Positions 10,805 to 22,388 are shown, counted from the first letter of the stretch. The stretch: 64,000 nt of DNA from Euptelea pleiosperma (GCA_035048495.1 CM068540.1:2588829-2652828); one strand, 5' to 3'. Numbers and translations: made by a program. Notes: generated by a model not told the origin, from the sequence alone.

Positions 10805-11408
10805 CACGAGTTGACCTGGGAATGTTGGAGTCCATGGACCATGATCAAATACCCACGGCCTACTCGAGCTGAAGCCACTGATGTAGCCAATGCAGTTCTT
10901 GCTGTTCAAACCATGGCCAAGATTTGCATAGAAGTCGAGTTCACCCTTCATTACAGAGCTGTCTTTAAAGGGATTATGGAAGCTGCACCAGTGCCCATGA
11001 GCCCATCACAGAGCCTGGCTTCCTCGGCAGTACGAACAGCCAACTCTGCTAAAGCGGTTCTCATTTTGGTCCTGACCAGAGGTGGAAGCGCTGCCGAGCT
11101 GGTGGCCAAGTACAGGCCAGCTATGCCAATCCTGTCTGCGGTAGTATCTGAGATAAAGACAGATTCCTTTGATTGGTCATGCAGCGATGAAGCTCCGGAT
11201 AGGCAGTCTTATTTCCCGCGGGTTGGTGCCTGTCTTGAGTGCAGGATCTGCAATGGCTTCTTCGACAGCGTCAACAGAAGAAACACTAGAATTTTCCTTC
11301 AACATGCCAAGGCAAATGGACTCTGAAAACTGGGGTATTCAGTTGTAGCATTGCACCGAGTTGGGTCTGCATCTGTATTCTGTAATCAAGATCTTAACTG
11401 TAAAGTGA
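10805..11408 (+). pseudogene. Cytosolic pyruvate kinase pseudogene, C-terminal third
   Basis: The frame from about 10829 reads MLESM, IKYPRPTRAEATDVANAV, TMAKICIEVE, MEAAPVPMSP, SLASSAVRTANSAKAVLILV, LTRGGS, LVAKYRPAMPIL and TDSFDWSCSDEAP, then HAKANGL, SVVALHRVGSASV and a VIKILTVK-like end at about 11408. This is the nucleotide-linker and C-terminal region of plant cytosolic pyruvate kinase, the last glycolytic enzyme. Damage is clear: a small duplication after MLESM, loss of the stretch after DVANAV that normally holds the CVMLSGET region, a TGA for the Cys of GLCK, a frameshift after DEAP, and a six-base insertion in the last codons. No intron is seen across about 600 bp, which suggests a retrocopy, but a fragment of a low-intron region is possible. 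Confidence 0.88.
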
Positions 11409-11454
11409 TGACTTTGACGGAAGGTTTTGGTGATCCTTCGTTCAAATGTAGCAT

Positions 11455-11554
11455 CATGGTAAGTGACTGCAATGCAACTCACCGCATTTTGCACTCCGCA
11501 TTTGCACCAGAGTGCAAAATGCATCCAGTGCAGTGAACCAAGCAGGGCCTAAAG
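11455..11554. mobile_element. Right half of a MITE ending CCAAGCAGGGCCTA
   Basis: The right terminus (ACCAAGCAGGGCCTA, to about 11552) matches that of the complete MITE ending at 11956. A 13-bp stem, GCATTTTGCACTC and GAGTGCAAAATGC, lies just inside. No left terminus was found, so this is a partial copy next to the pyruvate kinase relic. Confidence 0.5.
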
Positions 11555-11652
11555 GTGCTTCAAGCCCAAATGGGGAAATCAGGAGTCCAAACCAATAGAG
11601 GAGACCAAAAGTCATGGCTTCTGAAAAGAAAAATTTTCAGGTCTAATTATAC

Positions 11653-11956
11653 TAGGCCTTGCTTGGTAGCACTACAAATGTTTGCGCAGACATTTGTAGC
11701 ATTTGTGTGTGCTTGGTGGTGCAACATCCAACAAATATTTGCACTAGACCGAATCATTTTTTGCCAAAAAAGTGATCTAATGTTTGCAGCCAAAAAGTGG
11801 CTGCAAACAGCTGCAAACAATAGGACTCTCACCCCCCTTGAACAACTCTCCCCTCCCCAACCATACGAATATTTTCCCAACAAATGATTGTCACTGCAAC
11901 ATTTGATTATCAAATATTTGCCTACAAAATACAGACAATATACCAAGCAGGGCCTA
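11653..11956. mobile_element. MITE with GGCCYTGCTTGGTA terminal inverted repeats
   Basis: The left end TAGGCCTTGCTTGGTA and right end TACCAAGCAGGGCCTA are inverted copies, enclosing about 300 bp of non-coding sequence. The termini resemble PIF/Harbinger (Tourist-like) ends, and the bordering TA would fit a TWA target, but a 3-bp duplication is not exact. Class is therefore tentative. Confidence 0.65.
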
Positions 11957-12459
11957 AATTAGAATCCATCCAAAGGAGACCATTATATGCACACAAATAA
12001 GATAATATTCTCTAATCTATTCCCATAGCCAGTAGAACTTACAGCTAATAAGCATTTGCTAAAAAATGAAGAACATTCTCATGCCCTCCAACTATGTAAG
12101 GAAATTTATTTTTATCAGAATCCACTTAGAATATTTCTATGGTCTGACCAGCATCTGTTTAGAGGTAGACAAAGGAGAAGTTCAGCTAGCAAATGTTTAT
12201 CCAAATTTCAAAGGAGAATGCATCCCACCTTATGAGGCTATTTGAATCTTTCAGAGTAGCCCAAATCAAAACCCATCCACACATAAGAGAGAGAGAAAGA
12301 GAGCAAGTCAGATTCCAGTGTTTCTTCAAACAAGATAGATAATCTCTAGAAAATGGACAAAAGGAAATACAGTTAGTTCTTCCTGAATCCAAATTCAGTA
12401 AATAAAAGATTATGTACATAAGGAAAGAAAACTCAAGAAAGGATGGTACATAAATATCT
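11957..12459 (-). other. 3' UTR and downstream flank of the RING gene
   Basis: AT-rich sequence below the TGA stop of the RING gene, with no other gene seen. A poly(A) signal could not be fixed. Confidence 0.4.
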
Positions 12460-13521
12460 TCAATTCTCATCTGTACGATAATTACTTCTTCTCGGTGCTG
12501 TTGACGACGATGGTGGAGAGGAAGAATTGCCACCACTCTGTGATCCTGATAAAGAAAACAACCCATGAAAGGGCCATGACATTGGGACCCTAAACCTTCT
12601 CCCATTTCCATTTCCCCCCTCTCCACCTCTCTCTCCACCATCACCAACCTCACTACTCGCTACCATATTACTGCTATTCCCAGCCTCATCTGCATCAACC
12701 TTTGATCCATCGACTGCAGGCATCTGAAACCTGCAAACTGGGCAAGAACTATGAAGCTCCAGCCATGGCAGAATGCACCCACTATGGAATTTATGCTTAC
12801 ATGGCATCTCCTTTGCTTCCACACCGATCTCGAAATCCTCCAAGCATACCGAACACTGCAGGTTCTCCCCAATCTTCACAGTGGGCATTGCTTCAACTGC
12901 CTCTTTCTGTGCCGGCGGGGTCCCATATCTGTTCGGATCATTCTCCGACAAATGCTGAAGCAGCAGATCCAAACCAGGCCCAATGAGGTAATCGCCGAAA
13001 GAGCCTGGAACACTCTGATTCTGGTCTTGGGTCTGGTTCACATCGAAGGACCCTTGAACAATTATGGTCTGGTTGACAGGATTGATTAGGATTACACGCT
13101 CTCGCTCTCGCTCTCTTTCCCTCTCGCTTTCAGAATTCTCTGAATCGGATGCAATCCCAGCTCGAAGGCCTTCGAGCAAGTGAAGGATGGCCGTCGAGCT
13201 TCTTCTTCTTCGGGGGATCAATCCAACGTCTCGGTCTTGCTCCAATTCTCCTCGCCGTGCTTCTTCTTCTTCTTCTTCTTCCTCTTCCTCTCTTCCAAAT
13301 CTTCTGCGGCGAGGATTACTACCCATCATTCCAAGCAAGATCTGAGCCCAAAGAGAAAGTGCTCGATCGGATCCCAGATCAGTGTCATGGTCTCTTCTGC
13401 TATCCATTTCTTCGACAAACCCGCTTTCGCAAAATGGGCATTTGATCTCCATTTCCATAACTGGGTTTACCATTTGAGAGCACATATGACACCAGTACCT
13501 AGCAACCATAGCTTCACCCAT
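12460..13521 (-). CDS. Zinc-ribbon/RING-H2 E3 ubiquitin-protein ligase (SIRP1/RDUF-like group)
   Basis: A single open frame of 353 residues. An N-terminal zinc ribbon has Cys at 11, 14, 28 and 31 (YWCHMCSQ, then KCPFC). The C-terminal RING-H2 finger uses C223, C226, C241, H243, H246, C249, C260 and C263, with spacing C-x2-C-x14-C-x-H-x2-H-x2-C-x10-C-x2-C and the W of PWL that contacts E2 enzymes. Family knowledge: such proteins transfer ubiquitin to substrates and many act in abiotic stress or ABA responses; the substrate here is unknown. Between the domains lie ten consecutive Glu (78-87) and an alternating Arg-Glu run (about 132-142), both from simple repeats. The tail is Ser/Gly rich. The start at 13521 fits because the zinc ribbon begins right after it. 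A likely 5' UTR intron lies upstream. It looks intact and functional. Confidence 0.93.
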   Translation of the reverse strand: MGEAMVARYWCHMCSQMVNPVMEMEIKCPFCESGFVEEMDSRRDHDTDLGSDRALSLWAQILLGMMGSNPRRRRFGREEEEEEEEEEARRGELEQDRDVGLIPRRRRSSTAILHLLEGLRAGIASDSENSESERERERERERVILINPVNQTIIVQGSFDVNQTQDQNQSVPGSFGDYLIGPGLDLLLQHLSENDPNRYGTPPAQKEAVEAMPTVKIGENLQCSVCLEDFEIGVEAKEMPCKHKFHSGCILPWLELHSSCPVCRFQMPAVDGSKVDADEAGNSSNMVASSEVGDGGERGGEGGNGNGRRFRVPMSWPFHGLFSLSGSQSGGNSSSPPSSSTAPRRSNYRTDEN

Positions 13522-14390
13522 CTCTAAACAGGTAAATAGTACGATTTTCTCCGAAATTTACAAACCCTATAGACAGAAATTCTTCAACGATTTTTTTCCA
13601 AATTTCACAAAACCAACAGACAAATTCTTCAACAACAGCATATTTCCCTACACAATCCAATACAGAAACCCCTCAGATACAGGAATCAAGAAGTAACGAC
13701 TTAAATTACACAACCCATCAAAAAAAGTCTGAGAACAACAAAAAAAAAAAATATTGAACAAGGTCAGCACGTATCACCCAGAAAAAAATTATAAAAAAAA
13801 GGATATTTTCATAATTTTGTGAAATTCACCACCCAAGAAGCAGCAATCTCACCAAAAACAGGAATCAAGTTGTAGCAGAGAAATCACCAAAAAAGAAGAA
13901 AAAAATAATATATTTCATGCTTTTAAAGTAAGTAATCTTACCCAGAAACAGGAAATCAAGCACAGACCTCCTGATAAATCACAGCCGCATTAACGAAATC
14001 ACCAATCAAATCAAATCTATATCTGTTACAACTTACAAGCATAGATTGCAGAAGAAAACAGAGGATTTCTAAAAGAGGTAGATGAGAGGTTTAAAGTATG
14101 GTTAATCAAACTGAAGAGAAGAAGAATCTGGAATGAAGATCAGAACTGGTATTATGTTTAATATTATTAACAGAAGAAGAGATTGGCACGCAACCTAAGT
14201 CAAAAAAAAAAAAAAATCTGAGATGGGTTTTCCGGAATTTGAAAGAGGGGTTGAAATGGAGATCGGAGACGTGGGTTTGATTTGATTCTGTGGATTTTTA
14301 GGGGAAGAAGAGCAAGTTGCAGAGAAGAAGAAGAACCAACGCGTTTACTTCGCCCTCTTGTCTCTTTCTTTTTATTTAATAATAGCATTG
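13522..14390 (-). promoter_or_regulatory. 5' leader of the RING gene with a probable leader intron
   Basis: On the minus strand the sequence just before the ATG reads TTTACCTGTTTAG, a good 3' splice site, and CTGGGTAAGAT at about 13936-13946 is a good 5' splice site. This suggests a leader intron of about 420 bp (13524-13941) and a non-coding first exon upstream of it. The transcription start cannot be fixed. The intron is AT-rich with A-runs and no ORF. Confidence 0.5.
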
Positions 14391-14865
14391 TTGGTCACGC
14401 CAAAAGGACACGTGGCAGACTTGGACACGCTGATCCCATGAATTTATGTTCTACTCCGAGTCGCATCCTCGGTAAAACCTACACACCACCAATCAGCCTC
14501 ATAGGTGATTTTTAGCCGTCAGATTTTAGGATTTTTAATCATGGGCTTAACATCCAAAGCCTATGCAAATCTATTATTAACTGACTTTTGATGTCTAGGT
14601 TCATCTACAGTAGATCGATAGTTCTGGGATCAGTGGGACCCAAGAGTTAAGTTTTAGGGTGACCGACGTGGAAAACAGGTGTAATTGATCAACACCTCCA
14701 GCTTTCCTTTTTTATTTAATTATATATTATATATTGATAATATTGTTTTGCTTTTGTGAGACGCGTCTGGTGGTGGGATTTCGTTTTCTAAAAAACGGGG
14801 GGCCCACGCGCCTCTCCACAACCCCACAACTTAAAAGGAGAGAGAGAGAGAGAGAGAGCACTTAA
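14391..14865. other. Intergenic, no gene seen; (GA)n at 14839-14858
   Basis: Likely distal promoter of the RING gene and intergenic DNA. The only marked item is a (GA)n microsatellite of about 20 bp. Confidence 0.5.
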
Positions 14866-15215
14866 TGTTACCGTTACGTTAGTTAAAATGGCTGTTATAA
14901 CGGTCACTAGAAAGGACGGACCCACAACCGCACAATATAAAAGAAAAACAGAGAGAAAAATAAATAATTAAATTAATTCTACTAAATTTCATATTTCAAT
15001 CAAAGGTTTTAATAGGTCCGTCCTAATGTTAAAAACGTTACCGTTATATTAGTTATGACAGCCATTATAACAGGTCACATCTGAGTAAAAAATGGTCAAA
15101 ATATATAATTATTTTATTTTTTCAAATTAATTTTGGTAAAATAACAGATAACGAATAAATAACAGCCGTTATTTTCAACCGTTAGAATACAATCGTTATA
15201 ATGCGAGTCTACTTT
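14866..15215. repeat. TAACGG-rich decayed repeat related to the 16300 MITE
   Basis: Contains repeated words such as GTTACCGTTA, GGCTGTTATAACGG, CAGCCGTTATTTTC and CAATCGTTATAA. They match the vocabulary of the complete element at 16300-16638 and of the insert in Helitron arrays A and B. Ends are not resolved. Confidence 0.45.
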
Positions 15216-15304
15216 TTCGGTTTCGCCATGATTAGGGTGGCGATTAGGGTTGCCATCTGGGGCCCGCACTGACAGTATCGATGTTTAGCCACCCCTTGGT
15301 AGAC

Positions 15305-15709
15305 GAGTAAAACTTGTGTCACAAGATGTTGTGACCGAACACGGTCACAGCACTCAATACGAGCCACGTGGTATACTATTAGAGGACAATGACTGTATGG
15401 ATGTTTGGGCAGTCCCTCAGTGGACTGGTACACAAAAACTCAGCTTGATTAGTGATTTCTAACTGAATCTATTGAAGTTATTTTCATGAGTTGATTTTAA
15501 CGGTAGGAATTTGAGCATTATTGAGCGTTATTTGGGTGCATAAATCCAAAGGTTGTAAATCACTAATCAGGCTGATTTTTGGTTTGTAGGTCCACGAGGG
15601 ACTGGTCAAACATCCATACGGTCAAAGACCTCTGATAGTGTGCCACGTGGCTCGCATTGAGTGCTGTGACCGTGTTCCATCACAACATCTTGTGACACAA
15701 GTTTTACTC
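15305..15709. mobile_element. MULE-type MITE with long TIRs and 10-bp target duplication
   Basis: The outer words GAGTAAAACTTGTGTCACAA and TTGTGACACAAGTTTTACTC are inverted copies, and the inverted repeat runs about 165 bp into the 405-bp element from each side. It is flanked by perfect direct repeats CTTGGTAGAC at 15295-15304 and 15710-15719. A 9-11-bp duplication with long TIRs is typical of Mutator-like elements. It encodes no protein. It landed inside an older copy of a related foldback element. Confidence 0.88.
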
Positions 15710-16133
15710 CTTGGTAGACATTCACACAAAAAAAATCAGCTTGTTTGATAATTTTTAGCCGTTTGTTTTAGTACCCAAAAAATGGTTGAATTCAACGGTT
15801 AGAATCAGGTCGTAAAATGTACTAAAATCTAATGGCTAGAGATTAGATTAGAATCAGGTCGTAAAATGTACTAAAAATCAATCATGGTGATTTTTAGTGT
15901 GTACATCCACCAAGGGGTGGAACACTCTTAGAGGACTCTGACCGTATGGATGTTTGGCCAATCCCTAGGTGGGCCTAAAAACCAAAAATCAGCCTGATTA
16001 GTCGTTTTTAGTCGTTGGATCTTTGTACCGCAAATACTGTTCAAATTCGCACAGTTGAGGTCAACCCATGAAAATAAGTCCAATCCAACGCCTATAAATC
16101 ACTAATCAGGCTGATTTTTGGTTTGTAGGCATG
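15710..16133. repeat. Older foldback repeats of the same family (host of the 15305 MITE)
   Basis: The word CCACCCCTTGGTAGAC left of the inner MITE is mirrored by CCACCAAGGGGTGG at about 15908-15921, so an outer inverted-repeat element was split by the inner one. A further partial copy follows (GACCGTATGGATGTTTGGCC, then AATCACTAATCAGGCTGATT). The internal word AATCAGGTCGTAAAATGTAC occurs twice. Confidence 0.65.
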
Positions 16134-16299
16134 CGGCCAAAATTTTCAATGATCCATTAAAATTTGTGTACTTTAATTATGAGTATGTATTATACATGAG
16201 TTATTCCCAAACTATTGAAAATTTTAATTTTTAATGTGAAAAATGCATTTAAAAAGATTTTTTCAAATTTTCAAATGAATTTTTGAATGTACCCTGAAT

Positions 16300-16638
16300 C
16301 AAGGTTTAAAAAACGGCCGTTATAACGGATTCGGACCTCCCCCGTTACGTTATGGACTGTTAAACGCCCAAAAAATAACGGCCTTTATTTTTCTGTTATA
16401 ACGAAAACAACGACCGTTGTTTTCTGAAAAAAAAATTATGAAAAAAGGCCATTTTTCCGTTTTTTTTTCCCATTATTTTCCGATTTTGAATTCAGCTCCA
16501 TTTTTCCCATTTTTTTCCATTATTTCCGTTATTTCTATTTTTTCGTTTTTGCTCCTGAGTGTTTTTTTTCGTTATAACGGAAAAAATGGTAACACCCCCA
16601 GTCCGTTATACCGTTATAACGGTCCCCTTTAAACCTTG
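16300..16638. mobile_element. hAT-type MITE, CAAGGTTTAAA ends, 8-bp target duplication
   Basis: The terminal inverted repeats are CAAGGTTTAAA and TTTAAACCTTG. Flanks are CCCTGAAT (16292-16299) and CCCCGAAT (16639-16646), an 8-bp duplication with one mismatch, as expected for hAT elements. The interior holds many TAACGG/CCGTTA words and encodes nothing. Confidence 0.82.
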
Positions 16639-16849
16639 CCCCGAATTATACTTGAACTTTTTCGTACCTTATTTTTGCCAAATGCCAAATTGGTAACTAT
16701 GGTCCTTACCAACTCAACAATACAAAGTACCAAGAACGTTTTTGAGAAGTGATATTTCTAGGCATGTTTTTATATTTCTAATCTACTTTAATGCACATGG
16801 ATCAAAATGCCCATGAAGAGATGAAAGGCATACTTTAATGCACATGGAC

Positions 16850-19495
16850 CATTACTACTAGACTGGGCAAAGTGATGGGGAAATTGATATCTTTGGAGCA
16901 AGGTGCTTTTATCAAAGACAGGTTGATCACTGAGAATGTGGGCCTAACACAAGAATTTATTCATTGCATAGGCAAAAAAGTCTTTGGAGGAAACGTGGTG
17001 CTGAAAATTGACATGGCAAAACTTATGACCGTGTTGAGTGGCCTTTTCTCATTGAAGTTTTGAAGAGGTTTGGCTTTGATGCTCGTTCGATTGGTCTCAT
17101 CTCCAACTGCATTAGTAGCAATTGGTTTTCGGTCTTGCTCCAGGGTACTTATAAAGGTCACTTCAAAGCCACCAGAGATCTTAGGCAGGGGGATCCCTTA
17201 TCTCTCTTTTTATTAATTATGTGCTCAGAGGTTCTTAGTAGATGCCTAAAGTCCCATTTTTTCTAATGGCAATATTGGCTTCTTCCATACCCCGAGGAAC
17301 TACAATCCGATAACTCGCCTAATGTACTCAGATGATCTGGTGATTTTTCTGAATGGGAGGAAAACATCCATTGATAGATGTATAAAATTCTTGAATCATT
17401 ATTGTAGATGCTCTGACTAAAAAATTAATGAGAATAAAAGCTCTTTTGCTATGCACTCTAAGACCCCCATGGCCAGAGTAAAGATTGTTAGAAGACAAAC
17501 CAACTTCATGCATAAGAAACTTTTGTTCATTTATCTTGGCGTCCTTATCTATGGAGGCATGATGAAAAAGCAATTCTTCAATGCTCTTCTTAATATACTC
17601 CAGAATAAAGTGGCAGGATGAAAAAATTGACTCTTGTCTCAAGGAGGTAAGCTTGTTCTTATTCGTCACTCCCTTTCTAGTATATCAATTTATTTGTTAT
17701 CCGCTACATCTGTGCTTAAGTCTGTATTGTTAGATATTTTTTTTTGGGGTGAACATGAGGGGAGTGTAAAAAAGAAATGGGTGGCATGGAATAGAATTTG
17801 TAAACCATTTGACGAAGGCGGGCTGGGTATCAAGAATATCTTTGAGGTTATGGAATGCTTCCGGATGCAAAGAATGTGGAAAATTAGTCACAAAAAAAAA
17901 ATCGTTGTGGGCTCAGTTTATGTATGAAAAATATTTGAGAAATCAAGGATTTAATTTTTTGGAAGGTGCTAAAGTAGGTGTGTCCCAAATGTGGAGTGAT
18001 TATTTGAAATCCTTGGAATTCTTATGTCGCAACTTTGCTTGGGTCATTAAGGAGGGGGGTATGAACTTTTGGTTTGAGAACTGGTCTGGAAAAGGCTTAA
18101 TTGCCGATAACTTCAACATCAATAAGATTACAGGGAAAAATGTTACTCTTCTTGAAGCTATAGAGAGGAATTTCATCATTAATCCTATGTAGCAGGATAA
18201 TGTGGATGTGATTCAAAACTTATATGAGGAGAGTTATTTCTCCATTGAAGATCGGGATGAGAAGAGGGTCTGGCCATCAAATCTACGTATAGCAAGATCA
18301 GATCTCAAAATCAGAAATGGCCTTTGGCGAAATGGGTTTGGCATAAGAACGTGCCAACTAAAATTGAGGTTTTCGTTTGGAAGCTTGCCAAAGGTGCTAA
18401 CCCAGTGGATTATGTGCTATAGAAGAGCTTTGTTAATATTGCCTCCAAGTGCTACTGCTTCTCTTCTCCTAGTATTGAAAATATCAAGCACTTGTTCATA
18501 GACAGTGAGCTAGCTAAAGCCGTGTGGGAACCTTTCAATACTACTTTTGACGTTAATTTTCGCAACCGTGTTGGGATTGGCGCTATGTTGGGAAATGGTT
18601 CTCCATCACATCTAGAAAGTCCCAATGGACATTCTTTACATTATCGTTCCCTAGGTTATTCTTTAGGAGATTTGGCTAGAAAGGAACAAACGTAAGTATG
18701 AGGGGAATAGTAATAATTTCACTTCTACCAAGAGGAAAATCTGGTATTGGACCAGAGATTTCAATTCTAACATTTTCCCAACCAAGCCTAATGATCTTAA
18801 ACATATTCTTGAGAATCTCTACTTGGAGGAGATTTATTGCTAGAAGGGCTACGACTGCTTACTGGAAGAAGCCTAATGTTGATGAAATTGCTTTAAATGT
18901 GGATGGTGCATCCTCCAGCCATAATATTGCTAGTGGTGGTGACCTCATCAGAGATCAATGGTGTCTTACTCTTTTTATGGCGAGGGAATAATTAGCCTAA
19001 CGGAGCTAAGAGCTATCCTTGATGGGTTGAAGCTTTGTAGGAAGATCGGGCGCTACAAAGTCAATATTCAGTCAGACTCTAAGCTTGTGGTCTCTTGGAT
19101 CACTAAACCTATTCTCATTCCTTGGCATTTAAAACAGTGGTGGTGGAAAATCTTGGATATTCTTAAAGAGTTTGATTATTCCATTATTCACATCTGTAGA
19201 GAGTCAAATGCCGCTACGGATTATATGGCCCTTTAGGGCTTTCACGCGAAATCTTATCAGGAATTCAAAGACTATGTTCCTACCCGGCTCATTGATTTTA
19301 TCCATCTAGATAAGATCAGTACTCCTACATTAGAGCTTAGGCTTGATCCTCCTTGTATCCTATACCAACATGCATCTGTTCTTCATTAGTGTTAGCATCT
19401 TGAGAGGTTAGGTACTTACGCCCCCCTGGCTAGGTGTACTTTTATTTTTCAATCAATAAATCCTCCCTCTCTCTATGGAGGTTCTCCAAAAAAAA
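16850..19495 (+). mobile_element. L1-type LINE, 5'-truncated, degenerate ORF2 with RNase H
   Basis: In order: reverse transcriptase (SLEQGAFIKDRLITENVGL, VLKIDMAK, RQGDPLS, YSDDLVIF near 17325-17350), the RT C-terminal region (GGLGIKNI, WFENW), a weak zf-RVT region and an RNase H domain (LTELRAILDGLKLC, then NIQSDSKLVVSWI). Stops and frameshifts break the frame many times, for example the TAG at 18190-18192. The 3' end is an A run at 19488-19495. The 5' part (ORF1, endonuclease) is absent, as usual for incompletely reverse-transcribed copies. In this lineage of plant LINEs a C-terminal RNase H is known. Confidence 0.92.
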
Positions 19496-21590
19496 GTGGT
19501 AAAAAAAAGGTTAAAATGGCTTGAAAATATTTTTTTCTCAAGTTTTTAAGTCTCAAAAGTCTAGGTTACATGTGTTTACCGCGAAATTCCATGACTTTTG
19601 TCATGCCCAAAGTCTGATTATGTGGATTTGGAGGCATAACTTGGAAATTCCATAAAATAGACAACTAAGATAATTCATCATCATAATAGTCAATTATACA
19701 TAACCATTAGATACTATTACATCGGAATAATTGAAATTCCAACTTTAAAATAAAGTCACTATAATCTACTCATATGTGGTATAAATAACATCAACAAATG
19801 GCATTATATGTGCCTCAATACTGAAAGACAATAATTGTTGCTCGAAATTTCTCATAAAATCAATTAACTCCACAACACCAATCAATCTCTCTACTGAGGC
19901 CTGGAAAGAATCATCAACGATGACGTGAGCATAATCAAGTTAGTAAGGACTCGCAACACATATCACAATTCATTTTATGTAGATGTACAAGTTAAATATA
20001 AAGGCAGTGAAAAAGAGAGGGATAAGTAGAGTAGAAAATAATTATAATGCATCATTAATTTATAGTTGGGATTAATTTACCAATATAATCCTATTTTGAT
20101 GCCAACTAGATTAGACTGTCCAAATGATGTTACCTGATCAAGGTATTCTTGGGCCTTCTACCGGAGGATTGCAAGGTCATCTATTTTAATGCGTTAAGGT
20201 TTTACAACCCAGGGACGAGGCCCACATAACAATCTCTATTAGGAAAGAAATCTAAGGACTTTATTACGCATAATCCTTTCGTTTTAGGAATTTTAATCCA
20301 TAGACCAAGCCATACTATTTGTGATTTAGGGATTTGAACCCATGGACTTTGACAGCTTAATTAGGCTCAAATATGTAATTATAATATTCTGATTCATTTC
20401 AAAGCTCACAAAAAATTTATGCCTAATATCATAGGGTAACTATCACCAACTAAAGATGCTAGATTACATGACTTTAACCATCACTGCACATCTCTCTAAC
20501 AATCAATACTCGTAGTTCCTTACAGTGATTCTGAAAACTCGATATTTTGTAATTGTCAAATTCAATTACAAACATGTACTTGTAGTTGGTTTGTTAGTTG
20601 GGTTGGATTAGTTGTTCCAAGTTGCGGCTGCTCAAGATTTCTTGGAAGACTCGGGGAAGATTTATTATTGGCCTCAAGATCCGCACACCAAAGCTCAAAC
20701 ACGTCGGTACGAATTTTGGCCTGACATTCTTGGTCTCTAGTGGACTCCACACATGCCTCGCCTGGTAATGCATTTTTGGTATACAAATCACTCTAAAGGT
20801 AAGGTAAACAGTGTATATGGTTTATAAAATTTTGATATATCAATGATCAACTCGTAACACATCCAAGGACCTATGTGCCACATGGATTGCAAAAATCCCA
20901 ACCTGATAGATTCATGTTGGACTAGTTTGAGTCCAAATTTTTCATTAAATAGACTGAAAGAAGATTTCTAGAAAAATACACATTATTTTCATGCATAAAA
21001 AACTTTATCAAATCCGTGATATTGTTTGTTCCCAACAAATTAACCTCTCTCCATTCAAAAAGTTATAACTAGTTCATTACAACTTAGAAAAGTATGACAC
21101 TGGACTTTTTGAAAACTAAACATAGAAGTGCTTTCTAGAAAAATACTCACTTAGGGTCTGTTTGGTACGCATACAAACCATTACACATACCAAATAAACC
21201 CATCAAAACCTGTGATATTGATATTGGACTTTTTATAAACTAGACATAAATTGAGTTTCTGAAAAAAAAAAATATAAGAGAAATCTGAACACATCATTTT
21301 CTATATATATAACATATTAGACGAAAAATATAACACTATCAACCGAATTGTAGGTAGCACATACGTACTCTTTGTTCACGTATTTAATTAAAATAGTAAA
21401 TGGTGATGTAAAATTACCAAATTTTTTACAAACATGGGTAGTCTCTAAAAGCTTCAAAAATACTTTTTATATTATTTAGAAGTCTAAAATATTTTAAATT
21501 TTTTCTTCAAAACTATACAGAAATAGGCAAATTTAGGTAACCAATCCGATCTATGCAATATAATGAAATAAAATGATTCCTAAACACATA

Positions 21591-22388
21591 TCTATGTAAT
21601 AAAACAGGACAGTTGTCTCCCCACTTATACCCCCCTCTTATCTGTTTCAACAAAGAAGGGCTGAGATCTTATCCCCCAAATAGCCAGTGGATCTTAGCCA
21701 CTCACACCCGATTTTGGCAAACGCTTTGTTGGAGAGTGGCATGGGCACGGGCCACCCACTATCTATATAACAAATCAGCTCAATTGTCTCCCCCTCTTAT
21801 AGGCTTCATATATAGATGGCTGAGATCTTATCCGCAATTCGATGGTGGATCTCAGCCACTCACATCCAATTTGGGCAAATGCTTTGTCGGGGAGTGCCGT
21901 GGGCACGGGCCACCCACTATCAATATAACAAATGACTGTGGTTTTCTTATACCCCCTCTTATCGTATATGACTTCAATAATGAGTGGCTGAGATCCACTA
22001 TGCTTCATATCGATGGCTGAGTAACTCCTACCCGATTTTGACAAACACTTTGTCGAAAAGTGCCGTGGGCACGGGCTACCTACGCATATAACAAGACAAC
22101 TCAGTTGTATTCTCTTATCTTATCCATCCATCTAATGTGGATGGTTAGATAAAGAGTAGTCCATCTCATTTGACCTCATTGTATTCAAAATTTGAATTTC
22201 AACACAATTATTTTTTGTTATTTCTGTTATTTTCCCATTTCTCCCTTTGTGCATTACAATCTGTTATAACAGCCGTTATAATCGAAAAAATGGTAACGCC
22301 CCAGTCCGTTATACCGTTTGAGTGCCGAAGGCACCCAATTTTTGCAAATGCTTTTGTCGGAGAGTGCCGTGGGCACGGGCCATATACT
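21591..22388 (+). mobile_element. Helitron array B: four head-to-tail units
   Basis: Units at 21591-21761, 21762-21919, 21920 to about 22085, and a long variant about 22086-22388. Each starts TCTATATAAC or a near relative and ends with the hairpin GTGCCGTGGGCAC, GGGCCACCC and CTA(G). The third and fourth units match, in the same order and orientation relative to the element, the long-variant part of array A (8118-8600). No Rep/helicase is encoded. The array sits at the point where copy 1 of the segmental duplication is interrupted. Confidence 0.8.

Noticed and set aside
12702..13527. Several plus-strand ORFs of 60-115 codons
   Set aside because: They are antisense shadows of the RING ligase gene.
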